Positions 1 through 6,581 of a DNA stretch of 8,405 bases are shown here, one piece after another. Each line of letters opens with the position of its first letter. Within the stretch, counting starts at the first letter, position 1. The notes under the pieces are model-generated. The model did no database searches, had not been told where the DNA came from, and worked only from the letters and a program-made list of their open reading frames with translations. The DNA lies in assembly GCA_014238395.1 (NCBI GenBank), contig JABABE010000071.1, positions 1-8,405 on the forward strand. The letters are read 5' to 3'. The DNA comes from Candidatus Kaiserbacteria bacterium (GTDB lineage Bacteria; Patescibacteriota; Minisyncoccia; Phycocordibacterales; JABAAK01). Position numbers and translations under genes: made by a program.

Positions 1-52
1 CCTAGGTCGACGGTTTTGGAGACCGTTGTTCTACCAACTAAACTATAGACCC
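1..52 (-). tRNA. tRNA-Trp (anticodon CCA), 3' part cut off by the window edge
   Basis: On the minus strand the gene begins at 52 with acceptor strand GGGTCTA, followed by T8-A9, a D-arm (GTTT paired with GAAC) and the anticodon stem-loop ACGGT-CTCCAAA-ACCGT. The anticodon CCA lies at 19-17 and reads the Trp codon UGG. The T-arm and the 3' acceptor strand lie beyond the left edge, so the 3' end and any encoded CCA cannot be judged. The rpmG stop codon ends only 2 bases upstream, so both are probably on one transcript and the tRNA is released by RNase P. The order rpmG-tRNA-Trp-secE-nusG is widespread in bacteria, which predicts secE immediately to the left. Confidence 0.93.
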
Positions 53-54
53 AA

Positions 55-213
55 CTATTTTTTTGTTTCTTTGTACAATGTATGTTTTTTTAATCTCGGA
101 TTGTACTTTTTTAATTTAAGAGGATCTGGACACGATTTTTTATTTCTGGTTGACCAATATTGGATGTGTCCAGTTTCTGTGCATTTAAGTCTTGCGATGT
201 GTGCTTGTGGCAT
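55..213 (-). CDS. rpmG: 50S ribosomal protein bL33
   Basis: This small gene encodes 52 residues (ATG 213, TAG 57-55). The product matches bL33 along its whole length. It has an N-terminal ARLKCTETGH strand, then RNKK near residue 23, and a C-terminal block LKLKKYNPRLKKHTLYKETK (residues 33-52 allowing for small gaps) that aligns with the family's LELKKYCPRCRKHTLHKETK pattern. bL33 sits near the E-site of the large ribosomal subunit. The zinc-binding CxxC pairs are missing: only C11 remains of the first, and the second reads NPRL, so this is the zinc-independent form. An additional C28 is present. The ATG lies 8 bases after the stop of the secreted-protein gene; an AGGA ends one base before the ATG, too close for a normal Shine-Dalgarno contact. 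The stop is 2 bases from tRNA-Trp. Confidence 0.93.
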   Translation of the reverse strand: MPQAHIARLKCTETGHIQYWSTRNKKSCPDPLKLKKYNPRLKKHTLYKETKK

Positions 214-221
214 ATCCTATA

Positions 222-1553
222 TTATATATTATTTTTGATTAATTCGTTAAGTTCACCAACTCCAGTAAGAACAAAGAAATAATCAACAAGTACATACGCA
301 CCAAAAACCAGTATGAATGCAACCACAGTCCATATTAGGTTGTTTTTTGCTGCGTTTCTTGCTTCTGATGATTCTGCAAAAAATAAGAATTTAAGTCCAG
401 AAAACAATACTCCGAAAGTAGCGAGAGGTATAAATAAATAAAAGGCAAGATATTTAAATATGTTACTTGATAATTTAATAAAATGAGAGACTTTGCATTT
501 ATACTTAGTGTTTTTACCATCTCCACAAGGAACTATTTGTCCACCTTCTATGTTAGAAAACTCCGGATTTTTCTTTTTCTTTTGAGCACCAGATGATTCA
601 CGGTCTTCAAAAAATTCTGAAAGAAACCTGCTGATACTTGAAGGTTGTGAATTTGATGAGGTTAAATTAAGGTCGTTTGCTAGATTGTTATAAAAATTAT
701 TTGCAGCATCAAAATTAATAGAACCCATACCTCCATCAGTTCTTCCACTATTCTCCTCAGTATATCTTAATGTTATTAGTTTAACTGCATACGCATCATA
801 AGAAGGATGTGCTGACAAAAAACACAAATATTTGTTTTTATGATTTATTTCGTCTATTTCAAAAGACTCTACATCCTGTATTAGTTTTATTTTAATAGTT
901 GCACCTTCATCTTGTGTTATGTTTTTCAAATTCCCCGCTTCATTAACAAAATCAGAAACAAAGTTTTCACCATATTTTTCATCATATTTTTCATATGTAG
1001 GTTTTTGGTGATTTTCTATGTTTGTTAGACCAAACAAAGAAGCTACATCTTTAGGTTTTCTAGAATTACAAATGTCTGAAAAAGGTACATATCCCCATAC
1101 CAGCCTTCCAGTGTTATGATCATTATAATCAAGATCATCATTTACTATAACATCATAAGTGTTGTGTAGAGTTTCAAATTTTCCTTTTACTTTTTTGAAT
1201 GTTAAATCTAAATCAGGTTTTTGGTTTACTATATACAGCGGTTGTACTGGTTGATATTCATAACTACCATCATTTTCTGTTATACACAAAAATTTATTGT
1301 GAGTACTACTTCCACTTACTTTTATAGCCTCATTTGGGTCAAAAGATTTTCGTGATACATCTGAAGATACCAGTTCAGTCAAACAATCACCTGGATCTTC
1401 AACAAAAGTATAAAAAAAGGTAAAATCTGGATTATCTACATTTTCTGTTTCAAAGATAGCATTTTCTCTGGAATCATCTAATTCCAAACTGTATGTAAAT
1501 TGTGCAGACACATTTACTGTGATTACAGAAAACAATACAAAGAATGTAAACAA
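222..1553 (-). CDS. Secreted surface protein with two Cys repeats and a VirB2/TrbC pilin-like two-helix C-terminus
   Basis: From TTG at 1553 the product is 443 residues. Residues 1-17 form a hydrophobic segment ending VSA before Q18, a plausible signal-peptidase site, although no positive N-region is present. The exported part holds two similar Cys-bearing segments: C57/C90 with NKFLC and C162/C244 with NKYLC, each followed by a Tyr-containing strand. Residues about 295-330 are low-complexity and end in a KKKK run. The C-terminus has a conserved-looking start VPCG (C343, C353), helix 1 at about 363-392, a short charged turn (ESSEARNAAKNN) and helix 2 at about 405-429. This matches the VirB2/TrbC-like pilin tail common in Parcubacteria and suggests a secretion, pilus or surface role; the exact function is unknown. 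The reading frame stays open upstream through tRNA-Tyr to ATG 1688/1694, so the start is uncertain. TTG 1553 is chosen because it is the first standard start codon past the tRNA. Confidence 0.72.
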   Translation of the reverse strand: MFTFFVLFSVITVNVSAQFTYSLELDDSRENAIFETENVDNPDFTFFYTFVEDPGDCLTELVSSDVSRKSFDPNEAIKVSGSSTHNKFLCITENDGSYEYQPVQPLYIVNQKPDLDLTFKKVKGKFETLHNTYDVIVNDDLDYNDHNTGRLVWGYVPFSDICNSRKPKDVASLFGLTNIENHQKPTYEKYDEKYGENFVSDFVNEAGNLKNITQDEGATIKIKLIQDVESFEIDEINHKNKYLCFLSAHPSYDAYAVKLITLRYTEENSGRTDGGMGSINFDAANNFYNNLANDLNLTSSNSQPSSISRFLSEFFEDRESSGAQKKKKNPEFSNIEGGQIVPCGDGKNTKYKCKVSHFIKLSSNIFKYLAFYLFIPLATFGVLFSGLKFLFFAESSEARNAAKNNLIWTVVAFILVFGAYVLVDYFFVLTGVGELNELIKNNI

Positions 1554-1566
1554 AAAAATTGTTACA
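1545..1566 (-). other. Possible hairpin covering the TTG start after tRNA-Tyr
   Basis: On the minus strand TGTAA-CAA pairs with TTG-TTACA across a five-T loop, with one bulged T. The 3' arm contains the candidate TTG start of the secreted protein (1553-1551). No T-run follows, so it does not look like a terminator. It might hide the start codon or mark the tRNA 3' trailer for processing, but in sequence this AT-rich a hairpin can arise by chance. Confidence 0.3.
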
Positions 1567-1572
1567 AATGTG

Positions 1573-1655
1573 TGCGCCGGGTTGGATTTGAACCAACGTA
1601 GACTTTCGTCGACGGATTTACAGTCCGTTGCAATTGACCACTCTGCCACCGACGC
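1573..1655 (-). tRNA. tRNA-Tyr (anticodon GTA)
   Basis: This is a complete 83-base class II tRNA. Acceptor strands GCGTCGG (1655-1649) and CCGGCGC (1580-1574) pair over seven positions with one T-G wobble, and the discriminator is A at 1573. The anticodon stem-loop is ACGGA-CTGTAAA-TCCGT with anticodon GTA. The long variable arm folds as GAC-GAAA-GTC, as expected for bacterial tRNA-Tyr, and the T-arm is GTTGG-TTCAAAT-CCAAC. No CCA is encoded (the next bases are CAC), so a CCA-adding enzyme is needed. It is the first gene after its own promoter and is followed 20 bases later by the candidate start of the secreted protein. The protein frame runs through it without a stop, giving the familiar spurious peptide SVAEWSIATDCKSVDES. 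Confidence 0.97.
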
Positions 1656-1702
1656 TTTCTTTTTTAATTGGTTATAAAATGATAACATATTCATATACCA
1701 TA

Positions 1703-1731
1703 ATTATATCATTTATTTATTGGTTTGAAAA
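1703..1731 (-). promoter_or_regulatory. Promoter of the tRNA-Tyr / surface protein / rpmG / tRNA-Trp unit
   Basis: On the minus strand there is an extended -10 (TGATATAAT; hexamer 1708-1703, a perfect TATAAT) with a weaker -35 TTTTCA at 1731-1726, spaced 17 bases. The expected transcription start is near 1696, about 40 bases before tRNA-Tyr. The leader contains a small hairpin (GTTAT-CATTTT-ATAAC) and ATGs at 1694 and 1688, so the same transcript could also begin as a leaderless reading frame. Confidence 0.65.
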
Positions 1732-1756
1732 GTGATATTATCAAAATCTCCTTTAT

Positions 1757-4459
1757 TTAGTGTGTTTTTTTAGATAATACTGACTTTTTTGTTTTAGAAT
1801 TATTTTTCATAATTGAAAAAACAAATTTATCATCTGGAGAAACGCCTATAGAGACAGTATCCCCGTTTTTAATATTTGCAGCTATTATTTCATTTGCTAT
1901 TTTATTTAGGATTTCAGTTTGTATCTTTCTCCTAAGAGGTCTTGCTCCATACTGTTGATCATACCCTTCCTTGGCAAGTTTGTTATATACAGGATTGTGT
2001 ACCTTTATTTTAATATCTTTTTCTTCCAACCGTTCTGTGATTTCTTTCATTTGAATTTTTACTATATCTTTTATTGTGTCAAATGACAATGGTTTAAATA
2101 CAATAACTTCATCCAATCTATTAAGGAACTCGGGTTTAAAGACTTGCTTTAATGACTCTGTCACTTTTTCTTTTACTTTTTCATATAACATGGACTCATC
2201 TTTTTCTTTATTACTATTATCGTCCGTAGAAAAACCTATAGAATTTAATGACATGATTTCCCCTGAACCTATGTTGGAAGTTAATATGATAACTGTGTTT
2301 TTGAAATTCACAGTTCTGCCTTTTGCATCCGTAAGATGTCCATCATCTAAAATCTGCAAAAGTATATTAAATACTTCAGGATGAGCTTTTTCAACCTCAT
2401 CAAGTAAAATAACAGAAAATGGTCGGTGCCGAACCGCCTCAGTAAGTTTACCAGCATCTTCATGCCCTACATATCCTGGTGGTGCACCAATCAATTTAGA
2501 TACTGAATGTTTTTCCATATATTCTGACATATCAAACCTTATTAAAGATTTTGGATCATCAAACAAAAATGATGCTAATTTCTTCGCAAGTTCTGTTTTA
2601 CCAACACCTGTGGGTCCTAAAAATATAAAAGATCCTATTGGTCTTCCTGGGTCAGATATACCAGTCCTAGATCTCTTTATAGCAGAAGTCACAAGAGACA
2701 CAGCCTCTTCCTGCCCAATTACTTCTTTATTTAAAATTTCCTGTATGCGACTTAACTTTGCTACTTCGCCTTCAAGCATCTTGTTTATAGGTATACCTGT
2801 CCACTTAGAAACCACAGATGCAACATCCTCATCTGTTATTTCTTCTCTTAAAATCTTTCTATTTTTCTGTAATTTTCGTAATTTTGTCTGTTGTGCTTTA
2901 TATTTCTTTTCTAAAGTAGGCAACAGTCCATATCTCAACTCTGCTGCTTGGGCAAAGTCAGATTTCATCTCTGCTTCATCTTCTTTAATCTTTAATTCCT
3001 CTAATTTAACTTGTATATCTTTTAATTTTGTGATTGTTTCTTTTTCATTTTTCCAACTGGTTTCAAGTTCTTTTGATCCTTCTTTTAAATTTGCAATTTC
3101 CTTTGTGATTACTTGGATTCTTTTTTCTATCTTAAAATCTTTTTCATTAGCATTTTCTTTTTCTTTTTTTAATGCTTCATATTCTATTTCAAGTCTCATA
3201 ATTTTTCTATGTGCCTCGTCCAACGCTTCTGGTTTATTCTCTAATGAGAGTCTTAATGCTGAAGCGGCTTCATCTATAACATCTATTGCTTTATCTGGCA
3301 GATATCTATCTGTAATATATCTGGTTGTCAGATTTACTGCTGCAACCATAGCATTATCAGTGATTGAAACACCGTGAAAAAGTTCGTACTTTTCTCTCAA
3401 ACCTCTTAAGATAGACACAGCGTCTTCTGTCGTCGGCTCTGCAACATATACTGGCTGAAATCTCCTTGTTAGAGCAGCATCCTTTTCTATGTGCTTTTGA
3501 TACTCTCTTAGAGTTGTGGCTCCTACCATTCTTAACTCACCACGAGCTAAAGCTGGTTTTAATAAGTTGGATGCATCCATAGCACCCTCTGCACTACCTG
3601 CGCCTACGAGCGTATGTGTTTCATCTATAAAAAGTATGACTCTTCCATTGGCTTTTTCTACTTCTTTTGTTACCGCACGAAGCCTTTCCTCAAACTCCCC
3701 TCGAAATTTTGTTCCAGCAAGCATAGAACCCAAATCCAATGCTATTATTTCTTTGTCTTTCACAGATTCTGGAACATCGTTTGTTATTATTCTCTTTGCA
3801 AGTCCTTCAACTATTGCTGTCTTTCCTGTGCCTGCTTCTCCTATAAGAATGGGGTTGTTTTTTGTTCTTCTTGATAATATTTGTATTACTCTGTTTATTT
3901 CTACATCTCTACCAATGACAGGGTCTAACTTGTTTTCCTTTGCTAGTGCTGTTAGATCTCTACCAAATTTCATAAGATTTTTTTTACTTTCTGTTTTATT
4001 TAAACTGGTTTTTGATTTCAACTCTTTTAAAACATTGATAACATTTTCAGACGAAATCATATCCGAGGGCAAAAATAATTTTACCATTTCCTTATTTTCT
4101 AGAATTGATAGAAAAAGGTGTTCTGTGGATGCATAACTTTCATTCATGTTTTTTGCGATTTGAATTGACCTCTCAAGTGTTTTTGCTAACTCTCTTGTAA
4201 TATAAAACTGCATCGGCAATTGCTCATAAGAAGTCGTGTTTGTTTTTGTTTCTAAGAGTTGAATAATCTGATCATGCAGTTCGTTACTGTCAATGCCAAA
4301 CTTGTATAAAATAGCCGGTACCAGTCCCTCCTCCTGTCCAGACAAAGCAGCAAATAAATGTGTAGTGTTTACATTATGACTTCCATGCTCTGATGCAGTT
4401 TCTTGCGCTATTCGTATTGCATTTTTTGCCTTTTCTGTAAAACTTTGAAATGGTATCAT
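1757..4459 (-). CDS. clpB: Hsp100 AAA+ unfoldase: ClpB architecture with a ClpC-like IGF loop
   Basis: This 900-residue cytoplasmic ATPase threads proteins through a hexameric pore for disaggregation or, with ClpP, degradation. Two Clp N-domain repeats occupy about 5-145. NBD1 has Walker A GEAGTGKT (207-214), Walker B ending DE279-280, pore loop KFRGE (F252 where Tyr is usual) and Arg fingers in TRRF (331-334). A full-length coiled-coil middle domain spans about 405-535 and includes the AAELRYG segment typical of ClpB. NBD2 has Walker A GPTGVGKT (615-622), Walker B ending DE687-688, pore loop GYVG (Y663), sensor 1 N729 and sensor 2 GARPLRR (839-845 region). After TSN the protein has a ClpC-like insertion with IGF at 741-743, the place where ClpA, ClpC and ClpX family members contact ClpP; standard ClpB lacks it. 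Its ATG follows the upstream gene's TAA by 2 bases with no Shine-Dalgarno, so translational coupling is likely. The family is certain; the ClpB versus ClpC label is not. Confidence 0.95.
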   Translation of the reverse strand: MIPFQSFTEKAKNAIRIAQETASEHGSHNVNTTHLFAALSGQEEGLVPAILYKFGIDSNELHDQIIQLLETKTNTTSYEQLPMQFYITRELAKTLERSIQIAKNMNESYASTEHLFLSILENKEMVKLFLPSDMISSENVINVLKELKSKTSLNKTESKKNLMKFGRDLTALAKENKLDPVIGRDVEINRVIQILSRRTKNNPILIGEAGTGKTAIVEGLAKRIITNDVPESVKDKEIIALDLGSMLAGTKFRGEFEERLRAVTKEVEKANGRVILFIDETHTLVGAGSAEGAMDASNLLKPALARGELRMVGATTLREYQKHIEKDAALTRRFQPVYVAEPTTEDAVSILRGLREKYELFHGVSITDNAMVAAVNLTTRYITDRYLPDKAIDVIDEAASALRLSLENKPEALDEAHRKIMRLEIEYEALKKEKENANEKDFKIEKRIQVITKEIANLKEGSKELETSWKNEKETITKLKDIQVKLEELKIKEDEAEMKSDFAQAAELRYGLLPTLEKKYKAQQTKLRKLQKNRKILREEITDEDVASVVSKWTGIPINKMLEGEVAKLSRIQEILNKEVIGQEEAVSLVTSAIKRSRTGISDPGRPIGSFIFLGPTGVGKTELAKKLASFLFDDPKSLIRFDMSEYMEKHSVSKLIGAPPGYVGHEDAGKLTEAVRHRPFSVILLDEVEKAHPEVFNILLQILDDGHLTDAKGRTVNFKNTVIILTSNIGSGEIMSLNSIGFSTDDNSNKEKDESMLYEKVKEKVTESLKQVFKPEFLNRLDEVIVFKPLSFDTIKDIVKIQMKEITERLEEKDIKIKVHNPVYNKLAKEGYDQQYGARPLRRKIQTEILNKIANEIIAANIKNGDTVSIGVSPDDKFVFSIMKNNSKTKKSVLSKKTH

Positions 4460-4461
4460 AT

Positions 4462-5262
4462 TTATTTTTTATTATTATTATACAAGAAAATCGATTTATA
4501 TATTGGAATAACTGTGTTTTTATCATTTTCGAACAAAATACCTAATAGTTTATTATCAGAATCAAAAACAAACAAATCTATATCCAAACTATCATTGTTT
4601 GTCGAAATTGAAAACTCTACAATATCGCTTTCATCTTTTTTTATTGAAGATATTACACCTTCCGTATAATACAAACCATTATTATAATTGTTTAGCACAT
4701 ATACTTTTTTTGCAATTTCAATATCGCTTTGATCCGATATGGCTATATTTGAATTTATAGGAAACAAAGCATCAGCATCATCCAATTCATATATAGAATA
4801 ATTTTTTATCCTACTGTCAAATATCTCAGAAAAATTGTATGTATTATCTTGTAAAACTATTTTCAATTTGTCTGCTTGTCTATTACGGTCTTTTTCTACG
4901 AACAATGTTTTTTGAGTTTTTAGAATCAGTACAGGTTTATTGAAAGTATCTACCTTAAGCTGTGAAGATGTAAAACTTTTTATCAAATTATTTCCTGGAT
5001 TTAATTCTGCATGTTTACTCCCGTCACTTATTGATGTGATTAAGGACTCTATATCATCTTCTATTGCTTCTTTTGTGATTGACGGATCGGTAGAAATTTT
5101 TCTTTCAATTATCCTATTTATTGTTTTACTTACTACCGTTGTATCTCCGTGTCTACTTTCTAAAATAGATAATACAGATACAGAAGTCGCAACAGATATA
5201 ATCAGTGTCAAAAGTATAGATAATAGTATTATTTGTGAATGTTCAAGGTCGTCTAAATGCAT
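4462..5262 (-). CDS. Membrane-anchored protein, probably a catalytically dead HtrA/trypsin-like fold
   Basis: From ATG 5262 the product is 266 residues. One N-terminal transmembrane helix lies at about 10-34, followed by a VVSKTINRIIERK segment (43-55) that resembles the membrane-proximal stalk of Parcubacterial HtrA-like proteins. The remaining ~200 residues are beta-rich. The stretch at 161-243 (an acidic ISDQSD turn, KKVYVLNN, TEGVISSI, a strand, then DSDNKLLGIL) follows the order of the C-terminal barrel of HtrA proteases. The catalytic GDSGG is replaced by NNDSLDID, and no His-containing TAAHC-like motif is visible, so it would be non-proteolytic. That fold assignment is inference. The frame also opens at TTG 5295, but that codon overlaps the -10 box of the promoter at 5312-5284, so ATG 5262 is preferred. 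It is coupled to the Clp unfoldase gene (2-base gap) and may act with it in protein quality control. Confidence 0.7.
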   Translation of the reverse strand: MHLDDLEHSQIILLSILLTLIISVATSVSVLSILESRHGDTTVVSKTINRIIERKISTDPSITKEAIEDDIESLITSISDGSKHAELNPGNNLIKSFTSSQLKVDTFNKPVLILKTQKTLFVEKDRNRQADKLKIVLQDNTYNFSEIFDSRIKNYSIYELDDADALFPINSNIAISDQSDIEIAKKVYVLNNYNNGLYYTEGVISSIKKDESDIVEFSISTNNDSLDIDLFVFDSDNKLLGILFENDKNTVIPIYKSIFLYNNNKK

Positions 5263-5283
5263 AATTATATTATGTTTATGTGT

Positions 5284-5312
5284 ATTATACTGCAAAATAA
5301 AGGTTTTTTCAA
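5284..5312 (-). promoter_or_regulatory. Sigma70-type promoter for the membrane protein and Clp genes
   Basis: On the minus strand TTGAAA (5312-5307) and a perfect TATAAT (5289-5284) are separated by exactly 17 bases. This is the best-formed promoter in the window. The -35 box overlaps the TGA stop (5311-5309) of the upstream aminotransferase. The predicted start near 5277 leaves a leader of about 15 bases before ATG 5262, with no Shine-Dalgarno. No heat-shock operator such as a CIRCE inverted repeat is visible. Confidence 0.75.
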
Positions 5313-6568
5313 CTTTTTGAGGTCATTGTTCCTTGTATTTTGTCAGCTTTTTTTATGAGCGTAAGTAATTTATGTATATCTCTTTTTTTAGTATTTGGTA
5401 AAAAACTAACCCTTATCCCAGACTCTGAAGTCTTTTTATAGTACTTAGAATTTTCAGTGATTTTTTTAGTTACATCACTGCCAAACATCCTACAAGCAGA
5501 ACCTTTTGATACAGAAAAACCATTTTCATCCAAAAATGCTATATGATAGTCATTATTGTCTCTCCCTTTATGTAAGTTTAATATGTGTGGTGATAATCTG
5601 AGTAATTTGTCATCATCTGTAGAATTTATATTATCTAAATTAGCATTTATCCCATATACCCCCCAATCAGGTAAAATAATCCTAAGTTTCTTAATCAAAA
5701 ATAATTGATGTTTTCTCAATTTTTTTATTCTGTTTTCTCTTGTTTTAATCATATAAGAATACGCAACAGTTGCTCCATATATAAATGGAACTGATATAGA
5801 AAAGCCAGAAGAAATATTTTTTATATTATTTTTTGTAAATTTACTTCCAAGAGCATGAGACGCAAAACAAGCGACAGCAATCCCCTTTGGAGCGCCAAAC
5901 TTACTTGTGTCGAAAAATACAGCGTCCACTGCAAGAGAATTTGGACCAGCTTTTGTGTACGCAATATCTTGCGTGATATCAGAAATAAATAATATTTTTT
6001 TATTTATATTTTTTGATGAAAGGGAAAGCTTGTGTATATTATTTCTTATTCCAGTATCTCCGTTTACAGACTGCACGCATATAAGCACTGTCTCCTCTTT
6101 AATCTTATCATTTAGGTCATCGATACAAATTCGACCAAACTCATCTGTCATCACAAATGAAATGTCCATATTATCTTTTTTAAGATTTTCTGCAAGTTTT
6201 AAAATTGATGAGTGTTCTAAGATACCAAATACTAAGTGTGGTTTAGTGTTCCCTTCATTTATTGCTTGTTTTATTGCTTCTGTAATAAAAAGTTCAATAC
6301 CTTCTGATACTGAAGATATAAAAAAAACAGATTCTGGTTTTACACCGATAGGCTCTGAAAAAATTTTACGCGAGGACAAGATAATGTCTTGTGCACATCT
6401 TCCTTCTTGATAGCTGCTAAATGGGTTCGTAATTTTTAACTGGTTTTGTTTTTTTAATACAAAATCAATAGCTTTGATTACTTTTTTTGAAACTGGTACA
6501 AACGCTCCAGAATCAAAAAAATATCTTTTCTTTCTAAAAAAAGCATATAAACAAGCAAATTTGATCAT
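5309..6568 (-). CDS. Cysteine desulfurase-like PLP enzyme (NifS/IscS family, class V aminotransferase), divergent
   Basis: The product is 419 residues. Family members use PLP to take sulfur from cysteine for Fe-S clusters or thiolated tRNA. Matching landmarks are the N-terminal FFDSGAFVPVS (cf. YLDNAATTPV), EHSSIL with H119 (stacks on PLP), D197 and Q200 in SDITQD, the PLP lysine K223 in SKFGAPKG, the catalytic cysteine C359 in SKGSAC, and R386 in GIRVSF near the end. The spacing from C359 to R386 is closest to the group I (IscS/NifS) layout. Oddities: the usual SGHK before the lysine reads DTSK, and the RSGT loop that helps hold the PLP phosphate reads SSGF, so the cofactor pocket has changed. 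About 13 residues precede the normal family start; the ATG at 6568 is kept because a -10 box lies just upstream. It is divergent from infB with a 20-base gap. No scaffold gene (IscU/SufU) is adjacent. Confidence 0.87.
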   Translation of the reverse strand: MIKFACLYAFFRKKRYFFDSGAFVPVSKKVIKAIDFVLKKQNQLKITNPFSSYQEGRCAQDIILSSRKIFSEPIGVKPESVFFISSVSEGIELFITEAIKQAINEGNTKPHLVFGILEHSSILKLAENLKKDNMDISFVMTDEFGRICIDDLNDKIKEETVLICVQSVNGDTGIRNNIHKLSLSSKNINKKILFISDITQDIAYTKAGPNSLAVDAVFFDTSKFGAPKGIAVACFASHALGSKFTKNNIKNISSGFSISVPFIYGATVAYSYMIKTRENRIKKLRKHQLFLIKKLRIILPDWGVYGINANLDNINSTDDDKLLRLSPHILNLHKGRDNNDYHIAFLDENGFSVSKGSACRMFGSDVTKKITENSKYYKKTSESGIRVSFLPNTKKRDIHKLLTLIKKADKIQGTMTSKS

Positions 6569-6572
6569 AATT

Positions 6573-6581
6573 TGTTATAGT
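6573..6581 (+). promoter_or_regulatory. Extended -10 promoter of infB-rbfA
   Basis: TGT-TATAGT matches the extended -10 form TGn-TATAAT at all but one hexamer position. No convincing -35 is seen 16 to 18 bases upstream. The expected start is about 6588-6589, that is at the infB ATG itself, so the message would be leaderless. It shares three bases with the opposing -10 box. Confidence 0.5.

Noticed and set aside
26..238. 70-codon plus-strand reading frame
   Set aside because: It is the antisense of rpmG and tRNA-Trp, with a composition (many Phe, Tyr, Leu) typical of a shadow frame.
1573..1655. The tRNA-Tyr region read as protein (SVAEWSIATDCKSVDES) as a real N-terminal domain
   Set aside because: This peptide is the usual spurious translation of tRNA-Tyr; it is kept only as a low-weight hypothesis about the start codon.
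1731..1742. Palindrome TGATAATATCA after the Clp gene as a terminator
   Set aside because: The arms leave a one-base loop and no T-run follows, so it cannot form an intrinsic terminator hairpin.
1709..1753. A perfect AAGGAG (1753-1748, minus) 3 bases before a TTG that opens an 11-codon frame after the Clp gene
   Set aside because: The frame is very short, ends in the tRNA-Tyr promoter region and resembles nothing known. The match is notable only because other genes here lack Shine-Dalgarno sites.
2610..3377. 255-codon plus-strand frame inside the Clp unfoldase gene
   Set aside because: It is Ser- and Phe-rich antisense of a strongly conserved gene, with no recognisable domain; the same applies to the plus-strand frames at 2076-2384 and 3516-4136.
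5264..5269. A second TATAAT on the minus strand just before ATG 5262
   Set aside because: A start from it would fall after the ATG, and it lacks a -35 partner; the box at 5289-5284 with exact 17-base spacing is far better.
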